A stretch of 64,000 nt of DNA, from the NCBI RefSeq assembly GCF_014652315.1, contig NZ_BMYO01000001.1, positions 62,001 to 126,000 on the forward strand, given 5' to 3'. This stretch comes from Jeongeupia chitinilytica (GTDB taxonomy: Bacteria; Pseudomonadota; Gammaproteobacteria; Burkholderiales; Chitinibacteraceae). Made by a program: the position numbers and the translations under genes. The notes below the pieces were generated by a model that worked only from the letters and a program-made list of their open reading frames with translations, was not told the origin of the DNA and ran no database searches. Of this stretch, positions 47,339 to 56,070 are shown piece by piece (the stretch's first letter is position 1; each line of letters starts with the position of its first letter).

Positions 47339-48388
47339 TCAGCGTTTCGGAAGCGGGTACGGAGCGGGCGGTTCGGAGAACAGCAGCAACGACGGATTGG
47401 CGCGCAGGTCGCGCAGCAGGGCGTCGAGCTCGGCGCTGCTGCGGTCGAGGTTGTCGAGCGTGTTGCCGAAGGTGCCGCTGCGGTCGGCCAGCAGCCGGTC
47501 GACTTCGCCGAGCGAGTGGTTGAGCCGGTTCAGCGACTGGTTCAGCGCCGGGTTGGCGAGCAGCGCGTTGGCCGATTGCAGCGTCGCGTGCAGCTCGGCC
47601 GGTGCGCTGGCCAGTGCCGGATCGGTCAGCAGCGCGCCGAGCCGGGTGTTGTTTTGTCGCAACTCGCGCACCAGCGCCAGCGTTTCGTCACCGATCGGCT
47701 TCAGCGGCATCGCCGCCAGCTGTTCGGTCACCTTCTGCGTATTGCGGCCGATTTCCTCGAGCGGCATTGCGCTCAGCTTGCTGTCGACGGTGCTCGCCGC
47801 ACGTTCGACCTTGTCGACCATGGTCTGGAGGTCGAGTTTGGCGAGCTTGTCGGCGATGCTCTGCGTTGCGTTCAGCAACTGGCCGACCGTGCTGCGCGAC
47901 GACGGTACATAGAGCGCGGTCGGCGTCCAGTTGATCGGCAGGATCGGACTGGGCGTGCCTTCGACATAGTCGATCTCGAGATAGTTGGTACCGGTCAGCC
48001 CTTGCGGTGCGATGCGCACGCGCAGGCCGCGGGCGATTTCCGCATTCAGCGCGGTCTGGTTCAGCGCCGTTTCGGCGCGCAGGCCCAGCGTTTCGGGGCG
48101 CAGCCGCATTTCGACCAGCACGTAGTGGTGGCGCCAGCTGTTGTCGGCGGCGCCGGGATACTTGCCGGCGGCGAAACCGATCTTGCTGACCTCGCCGATC
48201 GCGACGCCGCGGTAGCGCACCGTCGAACCGACGTCGAGGCCTTTGACCGACTCGTTGAAATAGGTCTCCATCACCGGTGCGTTCGAGAACCAGCGGCCGG
48301 CACCGAAGGCGATCAGCAGCACGAGCGTCAGCGCCAGTGCCAGCGTGACGAACAGGCCGAGGCGGATGTGGCTTTGTCGTGGGGTCAT
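47339..48388 (-). CDS. MlaD/Mce family substrate-binding protein
   Basis: This 349-residue protein has one N-terminal membrane helix (about 9-30) and an MCE domain (about 40-125, with VKGLDVGSTVRYRGVAIGEV). A long helical C-terminal region (about 160-335) resembles the alpha-helical tube of longer Mce proteins. It would bind lipids in the periplasm and bridge toward the outer membrane. Its ATG overlaps the stop of the ATPase gene as ATGA. Confidence 0.9.
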   Translation of the reverse strand: MTPRQSHIRLGLFVTLALALTLVLLIAFGAGRWFSNAPVMETYFNESVKGLDVGSTVRYRGVAIGEVSKIGFAAGKYPGAADNSWRHHYVLVEMRLRPETLGLRAETALNQTALNAEIARGLRVRIAPQGLTGTNYLEIDYVEGTPSPILPINWTPTALYVPSSRSTVGQLLNATQSIADKLAKLDLQTMVDKVERAASTVDSKLSAMPLEEIGRNTQKVTEQLAAMPLKPIGDETLALVRELRQNNTRLGALLTDPALASAPAELHATLQSANALLANPALNQSLNRLNHSLGEVDRLLADRSGTFGNTLDNLDRSSAELDALLRDLRANPSLLLFSEPPAPYPLPKR

Positions 48389-49137
48389 GCGGCTACCTTG
48401 CGTTGGAAGAAGCGCTGGACCCGATCGTCCGGCGAATGGTTGGCCAGCTCGGCAGGCGGACCGACGGCGATCACGCCGCGCACGCTGGCGTCGAGCATCA
48501 GCGCGGTATCGGCAATCGCCATGATGCTGGCCAGCTCGTGGGTGACGACGACGAAGGTCAGGCCGAGACTGTGCGACAGCTGCAGGATCAGCGCATCCAG
48601 TCCGGCGCCGGTGACCGGATCGAGCCCGGCCGACGGCTCGTCGAGAAAAACGATTTCCGGATCGAGCGCAATGGCGCGGGCGATGGCGACGCGCTTCTGC
48701 ATCCCGCCCGAGAGCGACGCCGGCACGTAGTCGGCAAAGGCTTCGAGGCCGACGAGGCGCAGCTTGAGCCGGGCAATCAGCTCGACGGCCGCGGCGTCGA
48801 GCGTCGTGTGTTCGGTCAGCGGCAACATCACGTTCTCGAGGACCGAGAGCGAGCCGAACAGCGCGCCGGACTGATAGGCCACACCGAAACGCCGGTACAG
48901 CGCCAGCCGCGCCGCGCCGTCGAGCGCGGTCAGCTCTTCGCCGGCCAGCCAGATCCGTCCCGAAAGCGGCCGGTACAGGCCGATCAGGTTCTTCAACAGC
49001 GTCGACTTGCCGCAACCGGAGCCGCCGAGAATGACGAAGACTTCACCGCGTTTCACCTCGAACGACACGTCGTCGAGGATCACTTTGTCGTCGTAGCCGC
49101 AAACGAGGTGTTCGGCACGGATGATGGGTTCGCTCAT
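48385..49137 (-). CDS. MlaF-like ABC transporter ATP-binding protein
   Basis: This 250-residue ATPase powers the Mce lipid transporter. Walker A is GGSGCGKST (38-46), the signature is LSGGMQKR, Walker B is IVFLDEPSAGLDP and the H-loop is VVTHEL. It begins 2 bases after the permease stop, and its own stop is coupled to the MlaD-like gene. The ATG at 49137 gives the family N-terminus. Confidence 0.92.
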   Translation of the reverse strand: MSEPIIRAEHLVCGYDDKVILDDVSFEVKRGEVFVILGGSGCGKSTLLKNLIGLYRPLSGRIWLAGEELTALDGAARLALYRRFGVAYQSGALFGSLSVLENVMLPLTEHTTLDAAAVELIARLKLRLVGLEAFADYVPASLSGGMQKRVAIARAIALDPEIVFLDEPSAGLDPVTGAGLDALILQLSHSLGLTFVVVTHELASIMAIADTALMLDASVRGVIAVGPPAELANHSPDDRVQRFFQRKVAA

Positions 49138-49139
49138 CG

Positions 49140-50210
49140 TCACCACCCGAGGATGTAGAACATGACGGCGAACAGCCCGTCGACGACGACGAGCATGACG
49201 ATGCTGCTGACGACGGCGCGTGTGGTCGATTCGCCGACCGCCGCCGCACCGGCGCCGGTACGCAGGCCGCGCAGGCAGCCGATGGCGGCGATGAAGAAAC
49301 CGAACACCATCGACTTGCCGAGGCCGCCGAAAAAATCGCTGAAACCGACGATGGCGGTGGCGCGGTGCAGCGACGTCGCCAGCGGCACGTCGAAGCTCGC
49401 CATCACCAGCGCCATCCCGGCCAGGCCGATGACTTCGGCACAAACGGTCAGCATCGGCATGATCAGCGCGACGGCCAGCAGCCTAGGGATCACCAGAAAG
49501 CGGAAAGGATCGAGCCCGAGCGTGACCAGCGCGTTGATTTCCTCGTTGACCTTCATCGTGCCGAGTTCGGCGGCGAACGCCGCGCCGGTACGGCCGGCCA
49601 GCAGGATCGCGGTCATCAGCGGCGCCAGTTCGCGGACCAGCGACAGGCCGACGAGGTCGGCGACGAACAGTTCGGCGCCGAACTGGCGCATCGGCACCGC
49701 CGACTGGAACGACAGGATCACGCCGAACAGGAAGGCGACGAGCGCGATGATCGGCAGCGCATCGGCGCCGGCGCTGCTGGCGACGGCGAAGCCGTTGCGC
49801 CAGCGGATCTTGCCGCGTGCGGTGAAGATGCGTGCGATGTCGGCGGTGAAAACACCGATGAAGGCCATCGTCAGCGTGAATTCGCTGGTGACCGCCTTGC
49901 CGAAGTCGGCCAGTTCGTCGGCAATGCCGTGCGGTTTGGGAGACTGGACGGTCAGCGGTTTGTCCGGGTTCAGGTCTGCCAGCAAGGCCGCGTAGCGCTC
50001 GGGCAGCCCGTCGACGCGCGCACCGCGCTGGATCAGGTCGAACAGCAGGGCGCTGCCGGCACCGTCGCAGTAGTCGACGCCGCTGGCATCGACGACGCAC
50101 CCGGCGGTGACGGCGCTGCGCGCCTGTGCCCAGATGGCCGCGGCGCCGCCGGCGTCGAGCCGCCCGCGCAATTGCAGTGTGTCGGGACCGACGATCAGCT
50201 CGGCGCTCAT
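49140..50210 (-). CDS. MlaE-like permease fused to an N-terminal STAS-like domain
   Basis: This 356-residue protein has a STAS-like domain (about 1-85, with VVDASGVDYCDGAGSALLF) followed by an MlaE permease with about five to six helices. The conserved segments ELGTMKVNEEINALVTLGLDP and GFFIAAIGCLRGL are present. In Mla systems the STAS protein (MlaB) is usually separate, so this fusion marks the single-chain subtype. The transporter is predicted to move phospholipid or a related hydrophobic substrate between membranes. It starts the four-gene lipid-transport unit. Confidence 0.9.
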   Translation of the reverse strand: MSAELIVGPDTLQLRGRLDAGGAAAIWAQARSAVTAGCVVDASGVDYCDGAGSALLFDLIQRGARVDGLPERYAALLADLNPDKPLTVQSPKPHGIADELADFGKAVTSEFTLTMAFIGVFTADIARIFTARGKIRWRNGFAVASSAGADALPIIALVAFLFGVILSFQSAVPMRQFGAELFVADLVGLSLVRELAPLMTAILLAGRTGAAFAAELGTMKVNEEINALVTLGLDPFRFLVIPRLLAVALIMPMLTVCAEVIGLAGMALVMASFDVPLATSLHRATAIVGFSDFFGGLGKSMVFGFFIAAIGCLRGLRTGAGAAAVGESTTRAVVSSIVMLVVVDGLFAVMFYILGW

Positions 50211-50211
50211 T

Positions 50212-50709
50212 TCAGGCCCCGATGTCGTCGAGGAAGCGGTGCATGACCAGCGCGTCGACCAGCCCGAGCCGGGCGTGGCGGAAGGCCTTGGGGAGCGTGC
50301 CGACGACAACGAAGCCGAGCTTGCGCCACAGCGCGACCGCCGCATCGTTGGTCGCCACGACGAAGTTGAACTGCATCGCGGCAAACCCGGCACGTTTGGC
50401 TTCGATCAGGCAGTGGCGGCCCAGTGCCATGCCCAGGCCACGGCCGTGCGCGCGGGGGGCGATCATGAACGACGCATTGGCAACGTGGTCGCCAAGGTCG
50501 CGCTGGTTGGCGACCAGTCTGTAGACGCCGACGACTTCGCCGTCGATCTCGGCCACCCAGCTGCGCACGCCGGGGCCGAACCAGTAGGCATGGGCGTCGT
50601 CGCGGCCGGTGCCGGGTGCGAACACATAGCTGTCGCCGTCGGCGACGACGGCGCGGAAGATCGTCCAGATGGCGTCGGCGTCATGCTCGGTGGCGGGGCG
50701 GATCGTCAT
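50212..50709 (-). CDS. GNAT family N-acetyltransferase
   Basis: This 165-residue acetyltransferase has the acetyl-CoA-binding motif IAPRAHGRGLGMALGRHC and the ATNDAAVALWRKLGF helix typical of GNAT enzymes. The substrate is unknown. It lies between flhG (33 bases) and the MlaE-like gene (1 base), on the same strand, so it may be part of either transcription unit. It is not a usual member of a flagellar locus. Confidence 0.87.
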   Translation of the reverse strand: MTIRPATEHDADAIWTIFRAVVADGDSYVFAPGTGRDDAHAYWFGPGVRSWVAEIDGEVVGVYRLVANQRDLGDHVANASFMIAPRAHGRGLGMALGRHCLIEAKRAGFAAMQFNFVVATNDAAVALWRKLGFVVVGTLPKAFRHARLGLVDALVMHRFLDDIGA

Positions 50710-50742
50710 GCGGTTTCCCGTGTTGGCGCCGGCGGCGCCACG

Positions 50743-51633
50743 CTAACGTTGTAGTCGGTCGGCAAGGATGCGGCTCGACTCGACCAGCCGGTAGGCAAAA
50801 TCGGCGGCACTGTCGGCTGCGCCGGCCGGGCGGCGCCAGCGCAGCATGGCGTCGGCGAGCTGCCGGAAGGCATGGGCCGATTCGGCATCGGGGAAGGCGT
50901 CGAACACCGTTCGCCCCAGTCTTGCGGCGCGCGCCAGTTTTTCGTCCTCCGGCACGAAGCCGATCAGCCGCAGTCTGACCCGGTTGCCGAGATAGCGCGA
51001 GGCAACTTGTTGCAGTCGCTCGAACAGCGCACCGGCTTCGCGCGCGCTGCCGACCCGGTTGATCAGGATGCGGAACTCGCTGCGGGCGTATTCGGTGGCC
51101 ATCAGCTTGATGGCGGCATAGGCATCGGTCAGCGACTCGGCGCGCTCCGACACGATCAGGACGACATCATCGGCGGCCAGCGACAGGCTGGGCACGCCGG
51201 GCTCGGTTGCCGGCCGGGTGTCGAGCAGCAGCCAGTCGGTGTCGACGCTGACTGCATCGAATTCGCGTGCCAGCCATGCCGCTTCGGCCTCGTTGAGCCG
51301 GGCCAGGACCTGAGGCCGCGCGGCGGCCGGCAGCAGCGAGAAACCGCCCGGCGCCGGGACGATGACGTCGGCGAGCGTGACCTCGCGCCGGAGCGCTTCC
51401 TCGAAATCGTACTGCGGCGACAGGCGCAGCCGTTGCGTGGCATTGCCGCTGCCGGTGTGTTCGTCGAGCAGCAGTACCGCGCGTTCGCGCTCGGCCAATG
51501 CTGCGGCGAGGTGGATGGCCACCGTGGTTGCACCGGCGCCACCACGGCCGCCGTTGATGCTGACGCTGCGGCACACGGGCCGGGCGACCATTGCCCGGAG
51601 CCCGGCGGCCTGGTCGTTCCACAATCTGCTCAC
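50743..51633 (-). CDS. flhG: FlhG/FleN-type MinD-like protein with degenerate P-loop
   Basis: FlhG normally is a MinD-like ATPase controlling flagellar number together with FlhF. This 296-residue version starts with GTG and keeps the N-terminal activation motif WNDQAAGLR (DQA at 7-9) that stimulates FlhF. However, the deviant Walker A reads NGGRGGAGATT, with Arg30 at the signature-lysine position and Ala35 at the P-loop lysine position. The Walker B region (LLLDTRPATE) is also unusual. ATP binding or hydrolysis is therefore doubtful. It lies 11 bases downstream of flhF. Confidence 0.85.
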   Translation of the reverse strand: MSRLWNDQAAGLRAMVARPVCRSVSINGGRGGAGATTVAIHLAAALAERERAVLLLDEHTGSGNATQRLRLSPQYDFEEALRREVTLADVIVPAPGGFSLLPAAARPQVLARLNEAEAAWLAREFDAVSVDTDWLLLDTRPATEPGVPSLSLAADDVVLIVSERAESLTDAYAAIKLMATEYARSEFRILINRVGSAREAGALFERLQQVASRYLGNRVRLRLIGFVPEDEKLARAARLGRTVFDAFPDAESAHAFRQLADAMLRWRRPAGAADSAADFAYRLVESSRILADRLQR

Positions 51634-51644
51634 GCCGGGACCGC

Positions 51645-53144
51645 CTAGCCGCGCGGCGTCGGCTCGCCGAAGCCGGCGTCCTCGGTGCTGGCCGCTTGCG
51701 CGCCCATGAAGACCGGATACTCGTCGGGTTGCAGCTGGAACGGGCGACCGGGCTCGGCGCGGAAGGCCCGGTCGACGAGGTACTCGGTCCGCGCCGGATG
51801 AAGGTCCTCGGGGACGCGCTGGCCGTTGGTGACGAAATGCAGCTTGAGCCGGTGGCGGATCGCGACATCGAGGCAGCCGCCAAGACTCATTGTCTCGTCG
51901 AGCTTGGTCAGGATCACGCCGGCGAGCTGCTCGTTCTTGTAGCGGCGCGCAACGTCGTCGAGCGTGGCCGGGGCCGCGTTGGCGGCGAGCAGCAGCAGCG
52001 TGTGCGCACGTTCGTGCTGGAACAGCCGCAGCTGCTCGACGATGCGCAGGTCGCGCTGGCCCATGCCGACCGTGTCGATCAGCACCAGATGGCGCGATGC
52101 CAGATCGGCCAGCGTCAGTTCGAAATCGGTGTCGTCCTTGACCTCGTGGACCGGTACGCCAAGGATGCGGCCGTAAATGCGCAACTGGTCGGTCGCGCCG
52201 ATCCGGTAGCTGTCGGTCGTCAGCAAGGCGACCGACTCGGGGCCGTAGGCGAGGGCGCAGCGCGCCGCAAGTTTGGCAACGGTCGTCGTCTTGCCGACGC
52301 CGGTCGGGCCGATCAGTGCGTAGACGCCGCCCTGGGCGATCAGGTCGTCACCGTCGCCGACGGCGGCGATGTTGTGGACCAGCGCCGCCTTGAGCCAGCG
52401 TGCCCGCAGCTCCGGCGCCATCTGTGCCGGCATCTTGTCGACCAGCTGGCGGGCGAGCGCCGGGCAGAAGCCGGCGGCCAGCAACTGGCGCAGCGCGTCG
52501 AGCTTGTCCGGCGACTGGCGCGACAGTTCGCTCCAGGCCATGCCGGCGAGCTGGTGCTCCATCAGCCCGCGCAGCTGGCGCATTTCGCGGGCAATGTCGT
52601 CGATCGCGGCCGGCTGGACTGTCGGTGCAATGGCGGGGGCGGCCGGGACGTCGTCGTCGCTGTAGCGGAACGCCGGTGGCGCGGGAATGTCCGGCGCGGT
52701 GGCGCGGACCGGCGGGGGCTCGGCGAAGGGCTGGCGTTCCGGGACCGGTTGGCGTTCCCGGACCGGTCTCGGCTCGACCAGTGACGGATCGATCCGCGGC
52801 GCGCGGTTGCTGCGCACGACCTGCGGCGCTGGCGCCGGAACGGGAGTGTCGTCGTCTTCGTCGGGAATGGCGTACGAGCGTTCGAGCGCGCGGGTCAGCG
52901 GTGGCGTCGACGGTGCCGGCCGGGCGGGCGGCGCCGGCGGATCGATCCGTGCCGACGGGCGGCTTGCGGCAATGGTCTGGGCACTGGTCAGCGCGGCGAC
53001 ATCGGAGTCGGCAACGGCCATGATCTCGACGCCGCCGCCGGCCACCTGCCGGTTCGACAGGATGAGCGCGTCCGGGCCGAGTTCGTCGCGAACCTGGCGC
53101 AGCGCGTCACGGGTGGTGGCACCGTAGAATTTCTTGACGACCAT
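51645..53144 (-). CDS. flhF: Flagellar biosynthesis GTPase FlhF
   Basis: FlhF is an SRP-like GTPase that sets the pole where the flagellum is built. The 499-residue protein has an N-terminal basic B domain, a long Pro/Ala/Arg-rich linker (about 60-180), and an NG domain with the P-loop GPTGVGKT (279-286), DTVGMGQRD and TKLDE motifs. A further 30 residues extend past the domain. It lies upstream of flhG. Between it and flhA an oppositely oriented rluA gene is inserted. Confidence 0.95.
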   Translation of the reverse strand: MVVKKFYGATTRDALRQVRDELGPDALILSNRQVAGGGVEIMAVADSDVAALTSAQTIAASRPSARIDPPAPPARPAPSTPPLTRALERSYAIPDEDDDTPVPAPAPQVVRSNRAPRIDPSLVEPRPVRERQPVPERQPFAEPPPVRATAPDIPAPPAFRYSDDDVPAAPAIAPTVQPAAIDDIAREMRQLRGLMEHQLAGMAWSELSRQSPDKLDALRQLLAAGFCPALARQLVDKMPAQMAPELRARWLKAALVHNIAAVGDGDDLIAQGGVYALIGPTGVGKTTTVAKLAARCALAYGPESVALLTTDSYRIGATDQLRIYGRILGVPVHEVKDDTDFELTLADLASRHLVLIDTVGMGQRDLRIVEQLRLFQHERAHTLLLLAANAAPATLDDVARRYKNEQLAGVILTKLDETMSLGGCLDVAIRHRLKLHFVTNGQRVPEDLHPARTEYLVDRAFRAEPGRPFQLQPDEYPVFMGAQAASTEDAGFGEPTPRG

Positions 53145-53259
53145 TGTCCCAATCGAGCCGGTTGAATCCGGCTATTATCGCCAGCCAGCATGAATTGCAC
53201 AAACCGTGCCAATCGGTGACCGCGCCGCGTGTCCGCCATCGCGCTTTATCCGGGTCGAA

Positions 53260-53925
53260 ATGCATCCAACCCCGCGTTCCACACCTTATTTTCCGCCGGC
53301 CGATGCCGGCCTGACCGTTGTGCATTGCGACGCGTTGCTGCTCGTCGTCGACAAACCCGCCGGTCTGCTGACCGTGCCGGGCCGTGGTGACGACAAGGCC
53401 GACTGTCTGAGCGCGCGCGTGCAGGCGGTCTACCCGGATGCGCTGATCGTGCACCGGCTCGACATGGCGACGTCCGGGCTGGTGGTGTTCGGCCGCGGCA
53501 TCGACGCGCAGCGGCGGCTAAGCCGCGTTTTCGAGCACCGGCACGTGAGCAAGCGTTACGTTGCCGTCGTCGCCGGCGCGGTGCTTGATGATGCGGGCGA
53601 AATCGATCTGCCGCTGATGGCCGACTGGCCGAACCGGCCAAGGCAGAAAGTCGATGCCATTCAGGGCAAGCCGGCGCTGACGCGTTTCACCGTTCTGGCG
53701 CGCGGGCCGGACTTCACCCGTGTGGCGCTCGAGCCGGTTACCGGCCGGACGCACCAGTTGCGCGCCCACCTGCAGGCCATCGGCCATCCGATTCTGGGCG
53801 ACGCGCTGTACGCCGGGGAGGCTGCAGCGCGGGCGCCGCGATTGCTGCTGCATGCCGAAGCATTGACCTTGCCCCACCCGGATGATGGCCGTCCGATGGT
53901 TTTCGACTCGCCCGCACCGTTCTGA
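53260..53925 (+). CDS. rluA: RluA-type pseudouridine synthase
   Basis: RluA makes pseudouridine at 23S rRNA 746 and tRNA 32. The 221-residue length fits. The catalytic motif is VHRLDMATSGLVVF (catalytic Asp in RLD), followed by RHVSKRYVAVV, LPLMADWPNRPRQKVD and TGRTHQLRAHLQAIGHPILGD, all very close to E. coli RluA. I chose the ATG at 53260; an in-frame ATG 54 bases earlier would add non-family residues. It is divergent from flhF, convergent with flhA, and interrupts the usual flhA-flhF order. Confidence 0.93.
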   Translation: MHPTPRSTPYFPPADAGLTVVHCDALLLVVDKPAGLLTVPGRGDDKADCLSARVQAVYPDALIVHRLDMATSGLVVFGRGIDAQRRLSRVFEHRHVSKRYVAVVAGAVLDDAGEIDLPLMADWPNRPRQKVDAIQGKPALTRFTVLARGPDFTRVALEPVTGRTHQLRAHLQAIGHPILGDALYAGEAAARAPRLLLHAEALTLPHPDDGRPMVFDSPAPF

Positions 53926-53982
53926 GCGGGGGCGTGGAAGAACCGGGGGCGCGGCAAGGTGCGGATGCCCGGCGAGTGTGGG

Positions 53983-56043
53983 TCAGGTGCCGCCGAGCAC
54001 GCCGACGATGCGTATCGTCTTGGTATCGGGGATTTCGGTGTGTGCGATGACGCGCAGGTTCGGAATCGAACGGCGCAGGAAGCGGCTGAGCATCGGCCGT
54101 AGCGCGCCCGGGGTGATCAGCACGGTATTCAGGCCCTGCGCCTCCATCTGCTCGGACAGTTGTGACGCCTGTTGCAGCAGCCGTTCGGCCAGCCCCGGTT
54201 CGAGGCCGCCACGACCGGCGCTGGCCGACATCAGGATGTTTTCCAGCTGCGGCTCGAGCGCGACGACCGGCAGCTCAGTCTCGCCCGGGAACAGCTGGTG
54301 GATGATCGCCCGGCCGAGCGCGACCCGCACCGCGGCGGTCAGCTCGTCGACGTCCTGGGTACGGCCGATGTGCTCGCCCAGTGTCTCGAGGATGGTCCGC
54401 AGGTCGCGGATGTGCATGCCTTCGTCGAGCAGGCTCTGCAGCACCTTCTGCAGCGTGCCGACCGGAATCAGCTTGGGCACGAGGTCCTCGACCAGTTTCG
54501 GTGATTCCTTGGCGAAGTGATCGAGCAGGGCCTGGACTTCTTCGCGGCCGAGCAGTTCGGCGGCGTGGCCTTGCAGCAGGTTGGAGATGTGCGTGCCGAT
54601 CACCGTCGCGGTGTCGACGACGGTGTAGCCGAGTGCCTGGGCCTGGTCGCGCAGGCTGGCGTCGATCCAGGTCGCCGGAAGTCCGAAGGTCGGGTCCTTG
54701 GTCTGCGTGCCGGCGAGCGAGCCGGCGACATTGCCCGGGTTGATCGCCAGCCACTGGCCGACATAGGCCTCGCCGAGGCCGACGTCGACCCCCTTGAGCT
54801 GGATCCGGTACTGGTTGGGCTTGAGTTCGAGGTTGTCGCGGATGTGGACCGCAGGGACGAGGAAGCCGAGCTCCTGGGCGATCTTCTTGCGGATGCCGCG
54901 AATGCGCCGCAACAGCTCGCCATCCTGATTGCGGTCGACGAGCGAGATCAGCCGGTAGCCGACCTCGAGGCCGACCGGATCGACCGGCTGGACGTCGCTC
55001 CAGCTGACTTCCTGCAAGGGCTGGGGGGCCGCAGCGGCGGCTGCGGCCGGCGTGCCGCCGCCGGGGGCTTCGATCTGTTGCGCCCGCGCGGTGCGTTTTT
55101 CCATCCACCACGCCAGGCCGGCGGCGAGGGCGGCAATCAGCAGGAAGGCAACGTGCGGCATGCCCGGAATGACGCCGAGGATGGCGATCACCGCCGCGGT
55201 CACGTACAGCACCTGCGGGTTGGCGAACATCTGCCCGAGCATCTGTTCCGACAGGTCCTGCTCGGTGCCGACGCGCGAGACGACGATGCCGGCGGCGACG
55301 GAAATGATCAGTGACGGGATCTGCGCAACGAGACCGTCGCCGATCGTCAGCAGCGTATAGGTGCGGCCGGCTTCGGCGACCGGCAGGTCGTGCTGGACCA
55401 CACCGATGATCAGCCCGCCGATCATGTTGATGACCATGATCAGGATGCCGGCGACGGCGTCGCCGCGGACGAACTTGCTCGCACCGTCCATCGAGCCGAA
55501 GAAGTCGGCTTCCTGCGAGATCGCCGATCGGCGCTTGCGGGCCTCCTCTTCGCCGATCAGCCCGGCGTTGAGGTCGGCGTCGATCGCCATCTGCTTGCCC
55601 GGCATCGCATCGAGGGTGAAGCGCGCCGACACTTCGGCAATCCGTCCGGCACCCTTGGTAATGACGACGAAGTTGATGATCGTGAGGATGACGAAGGCAA
55701 TGATGCCGACGGTGAGGTTGCCGCCGATCAGGACGTGGCCGAAGGCCTCGATGACCTGGCCGGCCGCGCCGGCACCGGTGTGGCCTTCGGTCAGCACCAG
55801 CTTGGTCGACGCGACGTTGAGGCTCAGCCGCAACAGCGTCGTCACCAGCAGTACGGTCGGGAAGGCCGAAAACTCGAGCGGTTCGCGCGTGTACAGGCTG
55901 ACCATCAGCACGATGATCGAGATCGCGATGTTGAAGGTGAAGAAGAAATCGAGCGCGAACGGCGGCAGCGGCAGGATCATCATGCCGAGCACCATGAAGA
56001 CCAGCGCCGGGCCGGCCAGTCGCGTCAGATTGAGATTACGCAC
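53983..56043 (-). CDS. flhA: Flagellar export apparatus protein FlhA
   Basis: FlhA is the large inner-membrane component of the flagellar type III export gate. The 686-residue protein has eight N-terminal membrane helices (about 15-310), including the conserved loop VITKGAGRIAEVSARFTLDAMPGKQM, and a cytoplasmic domain (about 345-686) that binds export substrates and chaperones. The start appears to be GTG at 56043, because the nearest upstream ATG is out of frame. The gene follows flhB after 27 bases. Confidence 0.95.
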   Translation of the reverse strand: MRNLNLTRLAGPALVFMVLGMMILPLPPFALDFFFTFNIAISIIVLMVSLYTREPLEFSAFPTVLLVTTLLRLSLNVASTKLVLTEGHTGAGAAGQVIEAFGHVLIGGNLTVGIIAFVILTIINFVVITKGAGRIAEVSARFTLDAMPGKQMAIDADLNAGLIGEEEARKRRSAISQEADFFGSMDGASKFVRGDAVAGILIMVINMIGGLIIGVVQHDLPVAEAGRTYTLLTIGDGLVAQIPSLIISVAAGIVVSRVGTEQDLSEQMLGQMFANPQVLYVTAAVIAILGVIPGMPHVAFLLIAALAAGLAWWMEKRTARAQQIEAPGGGTPAAAAAAAPQPLQEVSWSDVQPVDPVGLEVGYRLISLVDRNQDGELLRRIRGIRKKIAQELGFLVPAVHIRDNLELKPNQYRIQLKGVDVGLGEAYVGQWLAINPGNVAGSLAGTQTKDPTFGLPATWIDASLRDQAQALGYTVVDTATVIGTHISNLLQGHAAELLGREEVQALLDHFAKESPKLVEDLVPKLIPVGTLQKVLQSLLDEGMHIRDLRTILETLGEHIGRTQDVDELTAAVRVALGRAIIHQLFPGETELPVVALEPQLENILMSASAGRGGLEPGLAERLLQQASQLSEQMEAQGLNTVLITPGALRPMLSRFLRRSIPNLRVIAHTEIPDTKTIRIVGVLGGT

Positions 56044-56070
56044 ACGCCTTCAGTTTCATTGGTGCCACCG

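Noticed and set aside
53206..53259. An 18-residue N-terminal extension of RluA
   Set aside because: It lacks family similarity, and the shorter start gives the usual RluA length.
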